Below are positions 1 to 9,119 of a DNA stretch of 64,000 nucleotides, piece by piece. Every line of letters begins with the position of its first letter. The first letter of the stretch is position 1. This DNA comes from Geminicoccaceae bacterium (GTDB taxonomy: Bacteria; Pseudomonadota; Alphaproteobacteria; Geminicoccales; Geminicoccaceae). The notes below the pieces were generated by a model. It had not been told where the DNA came from. It did not search any database and saw only the letters and a program-made list of their open reading frames with translations. The position numbers and the translations under genes are program-made. The stretch lies in assembly GCA_025999455.1 (NCBI GenBank), contig AP024683.1, forward strand, positions 3,288,451-3,352,450, in the 5' to 3' direction.

Positions 1-83
1 CGCTCCCGCTTCGGCGCGCCCGGATCACACCCCGGGCTTCACGCGCGCGGACGACGCGGGCATGATCCTCTCGTGGAGGGGCC

Positions 84-815
84 ATGACCACCGTCACGCT
101 CGAGCTTCTGGCCGACCGGCTCGAATACTTGATCGGCGCCGTCGGCGCGGTCGAGAAGAGGCTGGCGAGCCTGGAGGCCACGACCGCGAGCCTCGATTCC
201 CGCGTGCAGGCCCTCGACGGCCGGATCCAGGACCTCACGACCCGCGTCGAAAGCGTGGAGAAGCGTCTCGAAACCCTGGAGCAGCGTCTCGAAGGTCTCG
301 ATAAGCGTCTCGAAGGTGTCGAGAAGCGGCTCGAAGGTGTCGAGAAGCGGCTCGAAGGTGTCGAGAAGCGACTCGAAGGTGTCGAAAAGCGGCTCGAAAG
401 TCTCGAGAAGCGACTCGAGAGTCTGGAAAAGGGTGTCGAACGCCTGGAGGGGCGTGTCGAAAATCTGGAAAACCGTGTCGAAAGTCTGGAGACCCGGCTC
501 GAAACCCTGGCAGGCCGGGTCGGCACGATCGAAGTGGAAGTCCGGGGGCTGCGTGCGAGCCACGAGGCTCTGGATCAGCGCGTTCGCGAGATGACCGCGG
601 ACGGCAAGCTCACCCTCGCTTTCCTCGCCCGCCAGGCCGAACGCCTGCTCGACGAGCAGAGCCGGCTCCGGGACGACATGACGGTCGTGACGGGCATGCC
701 GATGCGGCTCGACGGAACCGTCCAGGGCCTCACCGTCGAAGTCCGTGGCGAACACAGCCGCTACGAACGCCTCGCACGCGAGGTGGCACGGCTCCGGGAG
801 CCGACGCCGGGCTAG
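84..815 (+). CDS. Heptad-repeat coiled-coil protein of unknown function
   Basis: A 243-residue protein with no recognised catalytic domain. Residues about 54-145 are a run of some 13 seven-residue units (LEGVEKR, LESLEKR, VENLENR and variants) with hydrophobic residues at the first and fourth positions, which predicts a long parallel coiled coil. The flanks (1-53 and 146-225) are also helical and charged. No signal peptide or membrane segment is seen, so a cytoplasmic oligomer is expected. The ATG at 84 follows a good ribosome site (GGAGG, about 7 bases upstream). The gene is not in an operon: the downstream kilobase is non-coding. The heptads are encoded by near-identical 21-bp DNA repeats, so copy number may vary between strains. 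Function is not assignable; a scaffold or structural role is inference. Confidence 0.75.
   Translation: MTTVTLELLADRLEYLIGAVGAVEKRLASLEATTASLDSRVQALDGRIQDLTTRVESVEKRLETLEQRLEGLDKRLEGVEKRLEGVEKRLEGVEKRLEGVEKRLESLEKRLESLEKGVERLEGRVENLENRVESLETRLETLAGRVGTIEVEVRGLRASHEALDQRVREMTADGKLTLAFLARQAERLLDEQSRLRDDMTVVTGMPMRLDGTVQGLTVEVRGEHSRYERLAREVARLREPTPG
288..392 (+). repeat. 21-bp in-frame tandem repeat encoding LEGVEKR heptads
   Basis: Five consecutive 21-bp units (starting at 288, 309, 330, 351 and 372) differ by only a few bases; those at 309, 330 and 351 are almost identical. More diverged units of the same length continue to about 518. Each unit encodes one coiled-coil heptad, so gain or loss of units would keep the reading frame. 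Confidence 0.85.
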
Positions 816-849
816 GACGCGCCGGTCGTCGACCGCCCGCCTACGAACC

Positions 850-1740
850 GCGCCGATCCACGCGATCGGGGTTCTCGGATCCGGCCGAACGCCGGTCGCG
901 CTGCCACCGAGCTTGGTCGGCACCCTCCGTCACGAGCCGTCCCCCTGGTAGCCGACCGTAGGCTCCGGGCACGGCATCTGGCGGGCGGCCCTGCGAAGCT
1001 CGGGAGGCCGTGTGCGGGCCGTTGCAACGGCGCATCGCTACAGCCGACCCAGGCGGCTCTGCTGCCGCGCCTTCGAGTCACCCCCGATCCGGCCGATCGC
1101 GGACCGCAGCGCCCGAGCAGAGTACTCGCGCCGGCCGCGCCCCGGTCGGGAGCCTCCGTGAAGGCCACCGCGACCGCGCATCGTGTAGGTCGACGCCCAC
1201 GGACCCGCTGCAGCGTCGCGAGCCGCCGTCTGTGCGGCCGAGCGCCGGTCGATCCGCCTCGAAGCGTCGCCGACCGTCTCGTTCGACGTCGATCCGGGCG
1301 ACCGCCGCACGCAGCTTCCGAGCACGGTACCGGCGCTGCGCCCGCCCCGGTCGGAAGCTGCCGTGAAGGCCGTCGCGACGACGCAGCGCGTCGGCCGCGC
1401 CAGCGGCTCCCCCCGCCTCTTCGGGCGCCACCGGTGCGGCGGAGCGCCGACCGATCCGCCTCGAAGCGTCGCCGACCGTCTCGCTCGACGATCCGGGCGA
1501 GCGCCGTCCGCAGCTCCCGAGCACGGCACCGGAGGCGGCCTTGCCGAGGTCGGGAGCCCCTGAGAGGACCATCGCGACGGCCCATCGCTTCGGCCGACCC
1601 AGGCGGCTCTGCTCCCGCGCCTTCGAGCCGCCCCCGACCCGGCCGAGCGCGGACCGTGGTCAGCGCGCACCCCACCGGGCCGGCAGCCCTCCTAAAGTCG
1701 GGAGCCCGCGTGAAGGCCGTCGCGGCATCGTCTTACGTCG
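850..1740. repeat. Degenerate tandem repeat, about 200-bp period, in a non-coding interval
   Basis: The 1.1-kb gap 816-1923 has no convincing gene. It holds an imperfect tandem repeat. The element GATCCGGCCG or a close variant recurs at 878, 1086, 1291, 1490 and 1636. CTCGAAGCGTCGCCGACCGT recurs at 1258 and 1460. A block of about 36 bases at 1044 recurs almost unchanged at 1594. A core near GGTCGGGAGCC followed by GTGAAGG recurs around 1144, 1349, 1548 and 1697. Spacings (208, 205, 199, 146) are not multiples of three, and the open frames across it are arginine-rich low-complexity shadows, so it is probably not coding. From 1741 to 1923 I see nothing further. Confidence 0.65.
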
Positions 1741-1923
1741 ACCGATCCCCGCGAGACCGTCCCGCGCCTCCGGCCGCCGCCGAGACGGCGCTCGCGCGCT
1801 CACGTTCGGAGGATTCCGGCCCCGACGGATCGGCTCGCGACGGTCCGAACTCGCCTCTCGAGGGCGACGCGATGCGCCTCGGAAGGAAACCGCCCCGAGC
1901 TCGGCACGCCACGTCGGCCGGGC

Positions 1924-3117
1924 TCAGCGCTCCAAGAACGCCTTCAAGCGATCGGCGACCTGGCCGATCGCCGTGATCCCGTCGAGATGGCCGTCCACGC
2001 CGTCGAGCCAGGCGATCTCGACCGGCGTGCCATCGGCCCGGACGAGCTCGGCCGTCCGCTCGACCCGTGCCGGCAGGAAGATGAGATCGTCCTTCGACGG
2101 CACGAGCAGGACCGGCGCCTCGATCCGCCGGAGCCCCTCGGCCAAGCCCCCGCCGCCCGCGACGAACAGCTGATTGGCCCTGACCAGATAAAGGAAATGG
2201 TTGGCGTCGGCGAGCGCGGCCCGTGTTCGCCCGACCGCGTCGAGCGTGGCCTCGATCTTGAACCGGTTCACGAGCGCCGCCGCCGGGTCCTTGCCCTCTT
2301 CGGCCCATGCCCGCCCGAAGGCCTTGTCGGCCCATTCGTACCAGCGGGCATGCAGCGTCACGAGCTTCAAGGCCGCAGCGAGCCCGGCCGTGGGCGGCGT
2401 CCGGCCGTAATAGTCCCCGCCGTTCCAGTTCGGGTCGAGCCGGATCGGCGTGGCCCAGGCATCCAGCCAGCCGATCAGGAACGGATCGACCTCGCCCGCT
2501 CCGATCACGGGCACGACCCGTCCGACCATCTCGGGGTAGCTCGAGGCCCATTCGAGGGCCTGCAGAGCCCCCATCGAGGCGCCGATCACCGCGTGCAGCT
2601 TGCGGATCCCGAGACTCTCGACGAGCGCCTTCTGGACGTTCACGAAATCGCGGATCGTGACGATCGGGAAATCCGTGCCCCAGGGCTTGCCGGTGGCCGG
2701 GTTCGTCGTGGCCGGGCCGGTCGTCACGACCTTCGGATCGTGAACGTTCAAGTTGACGAGCGTGTCGGAGCTCAAGACGAAGAAGCGGTCGGTGTCGATC
2801 GCCTTGCCCGGTCCGATGATCGCGTTCCAATAGCCGGGGGCCGGATCGCTCTCGGCATATTTGCCGGCGGCGTGGCTCGTGCCGCTGAAGAAATGGGTGA
2901 TCAGGATCGCGTTGTCCTTGGCGGCGTTCAGCGTGCCGTAGCTCTCCCAACCGACCCGGACGGGCGCGATCGTCTTGCCGCCGACCGTCGTGTAGCTCGG
3001 AAGCTCGAAGACCTTCTTCTCGACGATCCCGACCTCGCCCGCGAAGGAAGGGCGAAGGAACGCCACCAGGAACAGGAACGCGACGACCAGCGAGCCGATT
3101 CGGACGTGGTGGAACAT
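1924..3117 (-). CDS. Exported MetX-like alpha/beta-hydrolase (putative esterase)
   Basis: A 397-residue protein of the homoserine O-acetyltransferase (MetX) fold. It has an N-terminal signal peptide (hydrophobic residues about 8-22, cleavage likely after SFA at 24-26). The nucleophile elbow GASMGA places Ser181; the probable remaining triad members are Asp343 or Asp344 (PSKDD) and His377 (DGHLDG). Classical MetX is cytoplasmic and makes O-acetylhomoserine for methionine synthesis. A signal peptide makes that role unlikely here, and the protein better fits the secreted MetX-like putative esterases. The ATG at 3117 follows a strong GGGGAGG. It stands alone, flanked by the repeat region and by a 247-bp gap (3118-3364). 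The substrate is unknown. Confidence 0.85.
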   Translation of the reverse strand: MFHHVRIGSLVVAFLFLVAFLRPSFAGEVGIVEKKVFELPSYTTVGGKTIAPVRVGWESYGTLNAAKDNAILITHFFSGTSHAAGKYAESDPAPGYWNAIIGPGKAIDTDRFFVLSSDTLVNLNVHDPKVVTTGPATTNPATGKPWGTDFPIVTIRDFVNVQKALVESLGIRKLHAVIGASMGALQALEWASSYPEMVGRVVPVIGAGEVDPFLIGWLDAWATPIRLDPNWNGGDYYGRTPPTAGLAAALKLVTLHARWYEWADKAFGRAWAEEGKDPAAALVNRFKIEATLDAVGRTRAALADANHFLYLVRANQLFVAGGGGLAEGLRRIEAPVLLVPSKDDLIFLPARVERTAELVRADGTPVEIAWLDGVDGHLDGITAIGQVADRLKAFLER

Positions 3118-3231
3118 GGCGAACCTCCCCGATCGTTCGCGAGCGTGCCAGGCGGCCGCCCGACCGTCCAGACCGGTCGGCGCGAACCTCCTCGCCGGCC
3201 GCTACGTCCCATGCGAACCCGTCCGCTCACC

Positions 3232-3249
3232 CACGCGGGCTCCCGACTT
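3232..3249 (-). repeat. Inverted 18-nt copy of the repeat-array core
   Basis: The 18 bases here are the exact reverse complement of positions 1695-1712 in the last unit of the tandem repeat (AAGTCGGGAGCCCGCGTG when read on the minus strand). The two copies flank the MetX-like gene in opposite orientation. Confidence 0.7.
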
Positions 3250-3364
3250 CAACGTTCGGACGGCGTCGTAGCTCGGAAAGGTTGCGAAAAGGTTGACGCT
3301 CGGCGGGCTTTCGGGGTGCCCCCGGACCGCCGGCCGCGCGCCGAGGGCCAGCGTGTCCCGCCCC

Positions 3365-4537
3365 TCACCCCGTCTTCGCGAAGAGCTCCCGGCCGATCAG
3401 CCAGCGGCGGATCTCGCTCGTCCCGGCGCCGATCTCGTAGAGCTTGGCATCCCGCAAGAGCCGCCCGGTCGGGTAGTCGTTGACGTAACCGTTGCCGCCC
3501 AAGAGCTGGATCGCGTCGAGCGCCATCCGGGTCGCCCGCTCGCCGGCATAAAGGAGACAGCCGGCCGCGTCCTCGCGGGTGAGCTTGCCCGCGTCCGCCG
3601 CCTTGCCGCAGAGATAGACGTAGGCGCGGCAGGCGGCGTGCTCGGTGTACATGTCGGCGAGCTTCCCTTGGACGAGCTGGAAGCTGCCGATCGGCTGGCC
3701 GAATTGGCGGCGCTCGTGGACGTAGGGCAGGACGACGTCGAGGCAGGCCTGCATGATGCCGAGCGGGCCGCCGGCCAGCACGAGGCGCTCGAAATCGAGC
3801 CCGCGCATGAGCACGCGCACCCCGCCGTTCACCTCCCCGAGCACGTTCTCCTCGGGCACTTCGGCTTCCTCGAGGACGAGCTCGCAGGTCTCGGAGCCGC
3901 GCATGCCGAGCTTGTCGAGCTTCTGCGCGGTCGAGAAACCGGGTGTCCCGCGCTCCAGGATGAAGGCCGTGATGCCCTTCGAGCCCGCCTCGGGGTCGGT
4001 CTTGGCGTAGACCACGATCACGTCGGCGACGGGGCCGTTCGTGATCCACATCTTCCGGCCGGTGAGCAGCCAGCGGTCGCCCTTCTTGACCGCCCGGGTG
4101 CGCATCGAGACGACGTCCGAGCCGGCGCCGGGCTCGCTCATGGCAAGCGCACCCACGTGCTCGCCCGAGATCAGCTTCGGCAGATAGCGGCGCTTCTGCG
4201 CGTCGGTCCCGTGCAGACGGATCTGGTTGACGCAGAGATTGGAATGGGCGCCGTAGGAGAGCCCGATCGCCGCCGAGGCGCGCGAGATCTCCTCCATCGC
4301 GACCGTGTGCGCGAGATAGCCGAGCCCCGCGCCCCCGTATTCCTCCTCGACCGTCACGCCCAGGAGCCCCGCCGCGCCGAGCTTCGGCCAGAGCTGGCGC
4401 GGGAAGCTGTCGGTCCGGTCGATCTCCTCGGCCAAGGGCGCGATCTCGCGCTCGGCCAGGCTCGCCGCCACCTCGCGGATCGCCTCGACCTCCTCGCCGA
4501 GCTCGATCGGCAAAGAGGGTGCACGGAATTGCGGCAT
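3365..4537 (-). CDS. ivd: Isovaleryl-CoA dehydrogenase
   Basis: A 390-residue acyl-CoA dehydrogenase. It oxidises isovaleryl-CoA to 3-methylcrotonyl-CoA in leucine degradation, passing electrons from FAD to electron-transferring flavoprotein. The order is an N-terminal helical domain, the middle beta domain with [10 protein letters not shown] and MWITNG signatures, and a C-terminal helical domain with the RRQFG and QLLGGNGY motifs. The segment [14 protein letters not shown] carries the catalytic glutamate at the position characteristic of isovaleryl-CoA dehydrogenases rather than the site used by most other family members. The ATG at 4537 is chosen over an in-frame one 24 codons upstream because AGGGGAG precedes it and the protein then starts like the family. 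The 3-methylcrotonyl-CoA carboxylase genes that often follow are absent here. Confidence 0.92.
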   Translation of the reverse strand: MPQFRAPSLPIELGEEVEAIREVAASLAEREIAPLAEEIDRTDSFPRQLWPKLGAAGLLGVTVEEEYGGAGLGYLAHTVAMEEISRASAAIGLSYGAHSNLCVNQIRLHGTDAQKRRYLPKLISGEHVGALAMSEPGAGSDVVSMRTRAVKKGDRWLLTGRKMWITNGPVADVIVVYAKTDPEAGSKGITAFILERGTPGFSTAQKLDKLGMRGSETCELVLEEAEVPEENVLGEVNGGVRVLMRGLDFERLVLAGGPLGIMQACLDVVLPYVHERRQFGQPIGSFQLVQGKLADMYTEHAACRAYVYLCGKAADAGKLTREDAAGCLLYAGERATRMALDAIQLLGGNGYVNDYPTGRLLRDAKLYEIGAGTSEIRRWLIGRELFAKTG

Positions 4538-4633
4538 CACGGACTCCCCTCGACGCTGCGCTCTTCTCACCCGCGCCCGGCCCGGTGCACAAGGGGGCGA
4601 GGCCGGCACGGAGAGGTCGGCCGGAGATCGATC

Positions 4634-4858
4634 ATGGCCTATTTGAGTCTCGTCTTCTGGCTCTGTGCCGCCGGCGCGCCGAGCGACGATCTCGCCGGCT
4701 GCGATCGGATCGTGTTGCCCTGGTACGGCAGCTTCTGGGGTTGTCAGGTCGAAGCCCAGCGCGAGATCGCGGCCTGGATGCGGCGGGCGCAGCGCGAGGA
4801 GGAGCGGCTGCGCCGTTGGCGGTGCACCATCGAGCCCGTGCCGCAGACCTACGGTTGA
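4634..4858 (+). CDS. Small cysteine-containing protein of unknown function
   Basis: A 74-residue open frame starting [11 protein letters not shown], divergent from ivd. GGAG lies about nine bases before the ATG. The first 15 residues are hydrophobic and could be a short export signal or membrane anchor; the rest contains four cysteines in all, a WYGSFWGC segment and an arginine-rich amphipathic helix. The aromatic-rich, non-low-complexity composition looks like a genuine protein rather than a shadow of the opposite strand. No function can be assigned, and non-coding status remains possible. Confidence 0.5.
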   Translation: MAYLSLVFWLCAAGAPSDDLAGCDRIVLPWYGSFWGCQVEAQREIAAWMRRAQREEERLRRWRCTIEPVPQTYG

Positions 4859-4939
4859 CCTCGCTCGCGCGGGCCGGCGCGGTTCGGCTGCGGCGGACCC
4901 GACGCCGACGCGCCGACCGACCGCGCCCTGCCGGACCGC

Positions 4940-6292
4940 TCAAAAGAGGAGTCGTGCGAGCGCCTCGCGATAAGCGCGCGTGACGCGCGCCTTGGCGCGG
5001 TGGCGGCCACCGACCACGAGCCGGTGCCCGGCCGCCCAGACCTCGCGCACCGCCGCCCGACCGGCGCAGAAGATCCAGCCGTCGAGGGCTCGGTCGTCGG
5101 TGCGGCCCGCGAGGTCGGGATGCTCGGGGTCGAGCGCCACGAGATCGGCCGGGGCACCCGGGCGGATCCCGAACAGCTCGCGGCCCAGGGCACGGGCCCC
5201 GCCTTCGAGCGCCGCCTCGAACAACACCCGCCCCGTCGAACGACCGGGCTCGGCGAGACAGTTGCGCCGGCCGAGGGCGAGGCGCTGGGCGTATTCGAGC
5301 TGGCGGAGTTCGGCCGCGGCGTCGATCTGGACGTTCGAATCGCTGCCGATCCCGAACCGGCCGCCTTCGCGGCGGAACGCGGTCGCGGCGAAGATCCCGT
5401 CGCCCAGGCTCGCCTCGGTGATCGGGCAGAGGCCGAGTGTCGCGGCCGAGCCGGCGAGCGTTTTCCGCTCCGCCTCGGTGGCGTGCGTGCCGTGGATCAG
5501 GCAGAGCCGTTCGGAAAGGCCGATCGTGTCCGCGACGAGCGCGATCGGGGTCGTACCGTGGACGCGGCGGCAGGCTTCGACCTCGCGCGGCTGCTCGCTC
5601 GCGTGGAGGTGGATGGGCCCCGTGGGGAAGCTTTCCGCGAGCCGCCGCAGCTCCTCGGGTGTCACCGCCCGGATCGAGTGCGGGGCGATCCCGATCCCGC
5701 CCACGGGCAACGTGGCGACCGCCTTCGCCGCCGCCGCGTGGATCCGGCCGAACAGCTCGAGGTCGCAGACGAACCGGCGCTGACCCTCGCTCGGCGGTGC
5801 CCCGCCGACCTCGCCGTGGGCGTAGAAGCTCGGCAAGAGGAGAAGGCCGATCCCGGTGGCCCGCGCCGCCTCGACGTGGCGGAGCGCGAGCTCGGCCGGC
5901 TCGTCGTAAGCTCGTCCCTCGGGGTCGTGATGGAGATAGTGGAACTCGGCCACCGCCGTGAACCCGGCCTCGAGCATCTCGGCATAGGCGAAGGTGGCGA
6001 TCGCCTCCACCTCCTCGGGGCCGAGCCGGGCCAGGAAGCGGTACATGAGCTCGCGCCAGGTCCAGAAACTGTCCTCGCCCGGCCCCGCCACCTCGGCGAG
6101 CCCGGCCATGGCGCGCTGGAAGGCGTGGCTGTGCAGGTCGGCGAGGCCCGGCACGACGATCCCGGCCACGCGCTCGCCCTCGCCCTGGCCGGGCTCGACC
6201 GAAGCGATCCGGCCGCGGCCGTCGATCCGCACCGTCACCCGTTCGGCCCAGCCCTCGGGCAGGAGCGCACGCTCGAGGCAGAGGACGGTCAT
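4940..6292 (-). CDS. hutF: Formimidoylglutamate deiminase
   Basis: A 450-residue amidohydrolase-superfamily enzyme that deiminates N-formimidoyl-L-glutamate to N-formyl-L-glutamate and ammonia, the fourth step of the five-step histidine pathway. The zinc-binding HSH motif is at residues 54-56 ([13 protein letters not shown]). Later metal and substrate motifs are [18 protein letters not shown] and GSDSNVQID. The ATG at 6292 (GGAG a few bases upstream) is preferred to a frame-open start 27 codons earlier. It is divergent from hutI and shares with it an intergenic region carrying a HutC-type operator. HutF together with HutG means that formimidoylglutamate is processed in two steps rather than by direct formamide release. 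Confidence 0.95.
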   Translation of the reverse strand: MTVLCLERALLPEGWAERVTVRIDGRGRIASVEPGQGEGERVAGIVVPGLADLHSHAFQRAMAGLAEVAGPGEDSFWTWRELMYRFLARLGPEEVEAIATFAYAEMLEAGFTAVAEFHYLHHDPEGRAYDEPAELALRHVEAARATGIGLLLLPSFYAHGEVGGAPPSEGQRRFVCDLELFGRIHAAAAKAVATLPVGGIGIAPHSIRAVTPEELRRLAESFPTGPIHLHASEQPREVEACRRVHGTTPIALVADTIGLSERLCLIHGTHATEAERKTLAGSAATLGLCPITEASLGDGIFAATAFRREGGRFGIGSDSNVQIDAAAELRQLEYAQRLALGRRNCLAEPGRSTGRVLFEAALEGGARALGRELFGIRPGAPADLVALDPEHPDLAGRTDDRALDGWIFCAGRAAVREVWAAGHRLVVGGRHRAKARVTRAYREALARLLF

Positions 6293-6315
6293 CGCGGATC
6301 TCCGTCGGGCGGGGG

Positions 6316-6332
6316 TTGACCTGTCTATACAA
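6316..6332 (+). promoter_or_regulatory. Probable HutC operator with hut promoter -35 element
   Basis: Between hutF and hutI, CTGTCTATACAA (6321-6332) contains the imperfect dyad TGTCTATACA. It resembles the TGT-N-TATACA operators recognised by GntR/HutC repressors. It directly abuts TTGACC (6316-6321), a good -35 hexamer for hutI; no equally clear -10 is seen. Binding by the HutC encoded at 15069-15779, released by urocanate, is the known mechanism in the family and an inference here. Confidence 0.6.
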
Positions 6333-6375
6333 CTTCGCCACAAAGGCCGCCAGACGTGCGCTCCGGGAGGCACCC

Positions 6376-7578
6376 TTGCGCGTCGATCGGCTCTTCACCG
6401 ACGTCCGCCTCGCGACCATGGCCCCGGACCGGCCGGGGCTCGGCATCGTCGAGGACGGCGTGCTCGCCACCCGCGAGGGGCGGATCGCCTGGCTCGGCCC
6501 GCGCGCGGAAGCCCCGGCCTTCGTGGCGCGCGAGACGATCCGGGGCGACGGTCGCTGGCTCACCCCCGGGCTGATCGACTGCCACACCCATCTCGTTTGG
6601 GCCGGTGACCGCGCGGCCGAATTCGAGCGCCGCCTCGAAGGGGCGACCTACGAAGAGATCGCGCGCGAGGGCGGTGGCATCCTCTCGACCGTGCGGGCGA
6701 CCCGCGCCGCGAGCCGCGACGAGCTCGTCCGGGCCGCCCTGCCGCGGCTCGACGCGCTCCTCGCCGAGGGTGTGACCACGGTCGAAGTGAAGTCGGGCTA
6801 CGGGCTCGAGCCCGCGACCGAGTACCGTCAGCTCGAGGCCGCCCGGGCCCTCGAGGTCGAGCGGGCGGTGCGGATCGAGCCCACCTTCTTGGGCGCTCAC
6901 ACGCTGCCGCCCGAGTACGCCTCCGACCGCGACGGCTATCTCCGCCTCCTCTGCGACGAGATGATCCCGCGCATCGCCCGCGACCGGCTCGCCCGGGCGG
7001 TCGACGCCTTCTGCGAGAAGATCGCCTTCACGCCCGAAGAGACCCGGCGCGTCTTCGAGGCGGCCCGCGCGCACGGGCTGCCCGTCAAGCTCCACGCCGA
7101 TCAACTCTCCGACACGGGCGGCGCCGCCCTCGCCGCTTCCTTCGCCGCGCTCAGCGCCGACCATCTCGAATACACGAACGCCGAAGGTGTGCGGGCGATG
7201 GCCGGCGCCGGCACGGTCGCCGTCCTCCTGCCCGGCGCCTTCTATTGCCTGCGCGAAACGCAGCTCCCGCCGGTCGAGAGCTTCCGCCGGGCGGGCGTGC
7301 CGATGGCCGTGGCGACCGACTGCAACCCCGGCACCTCGCCCCTGCTCTCGCTCCTCCTGGCCATGAACATGGCGGCCACGCTCTTCCGGCTCACCGTGAC
7401 CGAGTGCCTTCTGGGCGTGACCCGCAACGCCGCCCGGGCCCTCGGCCTCGCCGACGATCGCGGCACGCTCGAGATCGGCAAGCGGGCGGATCTGGCGCTC
7501 TGGTCGATCGAGCGGCCGGCCGAGCTCGTCTATCTGATCGGCGCCCGGCCGCTCGCCGGCCGCTGGGTCGGCGCATGA
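6376..7578 (+). CDS. hutI: Imidazolonepropionase
   Basis: A 400-residue metal-dependent amidohydrolase that opens the ring of 4-imidazolone-5-propionate to give N-formimidoylglutamate, step three of histidine degradation. The metal-binding pair HTH is at about residues 70-72 ([13 protein letters not shown]), followed by HADQLSD, the SADHLEY histidine and [10 protein letters not shown]. The start is taken as TTG at 6376 because GGGAGG ends five bases upstream and the protein then matches usual family length; an in-frame upstream ATG at 6316 would run through the operator. It is the first gene of the plus-strand hut operon and overlaps hutH by ATGA. Confidence 0.93.
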   Translation: MRVDRLFTDVRLATMAPDRPGLGIVEDGVLATREGRIAWLGPRAEAPAFVARETIRGDGRWLTPGLIDCHTHLVWAGDRAAEFERRLEGATYEEIAREGGGILSTVRATRAASRDELVRAALPRLDALLAEGVTTVEVKSGYGLEPATEYRQLEAARALEVERAVRIEPTFLGAHTLPPEYASDRDGYLRLLCDEMIPRIARDRLARAVDAFCEKIAFTPEETRRVFEAARAHGLPVKLHADQLSDTGGAALAASFAALSADHLEYTNAEGVRAMAGAGTVAVLLPGAFYCLRETQLPPVESFRRAGVPMAVATDCNPGTSPLLSLLLAMNMAATLFRLTVTECLLGVTRNAARALGLADDRGTLEIGKRADLALWSIERPAELVYLIGARPLAGRWVGA

Positions 7579-9119
7579 CGGCCCCGCTCGAGATCCGCGC
7601 CGGCGGCAACCCGCTCGCCCTCTGGCGGCAGGTCCGCCAGGGTGCGGCGCCGCGGCTCGCGCCCGATTGCCGGCCGCGGATCGAAGCCGGACACCGGGCG
7701 ATCCTCGCGGCCGCCGCGGGCGAGCGCGCCGTCTACGGGCTCAACACCGGCTTCGGCAAGCTCGCCCTCGTCCGCATCCCGGCCGGCCGGCTCGTCGAGC
7801 TCCAGGTCAACCTCGTCCGCTCCCACCAAGCGGGCGTGGGCGAGCCGCTTCCCGCCCCCGCGGTCCGGCTCGTGCTCGCGACCAAGCTCGCCTCGCTCGC
7901 CCACGGCGCGTCGGGCGTGCAGCCGGCCGTGGCCGAGCTCCTCGAGGCGATGCTCGCCCGCGACCTCCTGCCGGTGATCCCCTCCCAAGGTTCAGTCGGC
8001 GCCTCGGGTGATTTGGCACCGCTCGCGCACCTGGCCGCGGTCCTGATCGGCGAGGGCGAAGCCTTTTGGCACGGCGAACGGCTGCCCGGTCGCGAGGCGC
8101 TCGCGCGAGCCGGTCTCGCCCCCGTGACCCTCGGGCCGAAAGAGGGTCTGGCGCTCTTGAACGGGACCCAGGTCTCGACCGCGCTCGCCCTCGACGCGCT
8201 CTTCGCCCTCGAGCCCGTGCTCGCGGCGAGCCTCGTCGTGGGGGCTGCGTCGGTCGACGCCGCGGCCGGCTCCGACACGCCCTTCGACCCCCGGATCCAC
8301 GCGCTCCGCGGCCAGCCCGGGCAGATCGCCGTGGCTTCGATCCTGCGCGCCCTCATGGCCGGAAGTGCCATCCGCCGCTCGCATCTCGAAGGCGATCCGC
8401 GCGTCCAGGACCCCTATTCGCTCCGCTGCCAGCCGCAGGTCGTGGGCGCCTGCCTCGACCTCGTGCGCCAGGCGGCCGCGACCCTCGAGCGCGAGGCGAA
8501 CGGCGTGTCCGACAACCCGCTCGTCGTCGAGACGGGCGAGGTCCTCTCGGGCGGCAATTTCCACGCCGAGCCCGTGGCCTTCGCGGCCGATCAACTGGCG
8601 CTCGTGATCGCGGAGCTCGGCAACATCGCCCAGCGCCGTTGCGCGCTCCTGTGCGATCCGGCGCTCTCCGGCCTGCCCGCCTTCCTGGTCCGCGAGCCGG
8701 GCCTCCATTCGGGCTTCATGGTGGCCGAGATCACCTCCGCGGCCCTGGCTTCCGAGAACCGCCAGAAGGCCGCCCCCGCCTCGATCGACACGATCCCGAC
8801 CTCGATCGACCAGGAAGACCACGTCTCGATGGCGGCGCACGCCGCCCGTAGGCTCGGCCCCATGGTCGAGAACCTCGCCCGCATCGTGGCGATCGAGGCC
8901 TTGATGGCGGCCCAGGGGATCGAGCTGCGCGCCCCGCTCGCGACGAGCCCGCGCCTTTCCCGCTTCCTCGAGGCGGTGCGGAGCGTGGCCCCGCCGCTCG
9001 ACGCCGACCGGCCGCTCTCGCCCGACATCGAGGCGGTGGCGGGCCTCGTCCGCGACGGCACGCTCGCCGGGATCCTCACGGTCGAGGAGCGCGCCCTCCT
9101 GTTCGGAGACGGGGCATGA
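7575..9119 (+). CDS. hutH: Histidine ammonia-lyase
   Basis: A 514-residue enzyme removing ammonia from L-histidine to give urocanate, the committed step. The Ala-Ser-Gly triad at residues 143-145 ([14 protein letters not shown]) forms the electrophilic MIO cofactor. The active-site loop tyrosine is at 54 (VYGLNTGFG), and the C-terminal half holds the usual [11 protein letters not shown]-type and QEDHVSM segments. The start at 7575 overlaps the hutI stop (ATGA), and its own stop overlaps hutG in the same way, so translation of the operon is probably coupled. Length and motifs are typical and nothing is missing. Confidence 0.96.
   Translation: MTAPLEIRAGGNPLALWRQVRQGAAPRLAPDCRPRIEAGHRAILAAAAGERAVYGLNTGFGKLALVRIPAGRLVELQVNLVRSHQAGVGEPLPAPAVRLVLATKLASLAHGASGVQPAVAELLEAMLARDLLPVIPSQGSVGASGDLAPLAHLAAVLIGEGEAFWHGERLPGREALARAGLAPVTLGPKEGLALLNGTQVSTALALDALFALEPVLAASLVVGAASVDAAAGSDTPFDPRIHALRGQPGQIAVASILRALMAGSAIRRSHLEGDPRVQDPYSLRCQPQVVGACLDLVRQAAATLEREANGVSDNPLVVETGEVLSGGNFHAEPVAFAADQLALVIAELGNIAQRRCALLCDPALSGLPAFLVREPGLHSGFMVAEITSAALASENRQKAAPASIDTIPTSIDQEDHVSMAAHAARRLGPMVENLARIVAIEALMAAQGIELRAPLATSPRLSRFLEAVRSVAPPLDADRPLSPDIEAVAGLVRDGTLAGILTVEERALLFGDGA

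Noticed and set aside
850-1740. CRISPR array
   Set aside because: Units are about 200 bp and diverged along their whole length, with no short exact repeats separated by unique spacers and no cas genes.
812-1976. Several arginine-rich open frames on both strands across the repeat array
   Set aside because: Low-complexity Arg/Ser/Pro composition, no ribosome sites, and repeat spacings that break the reading frame; long open frames are expected by chance at this G+C content.
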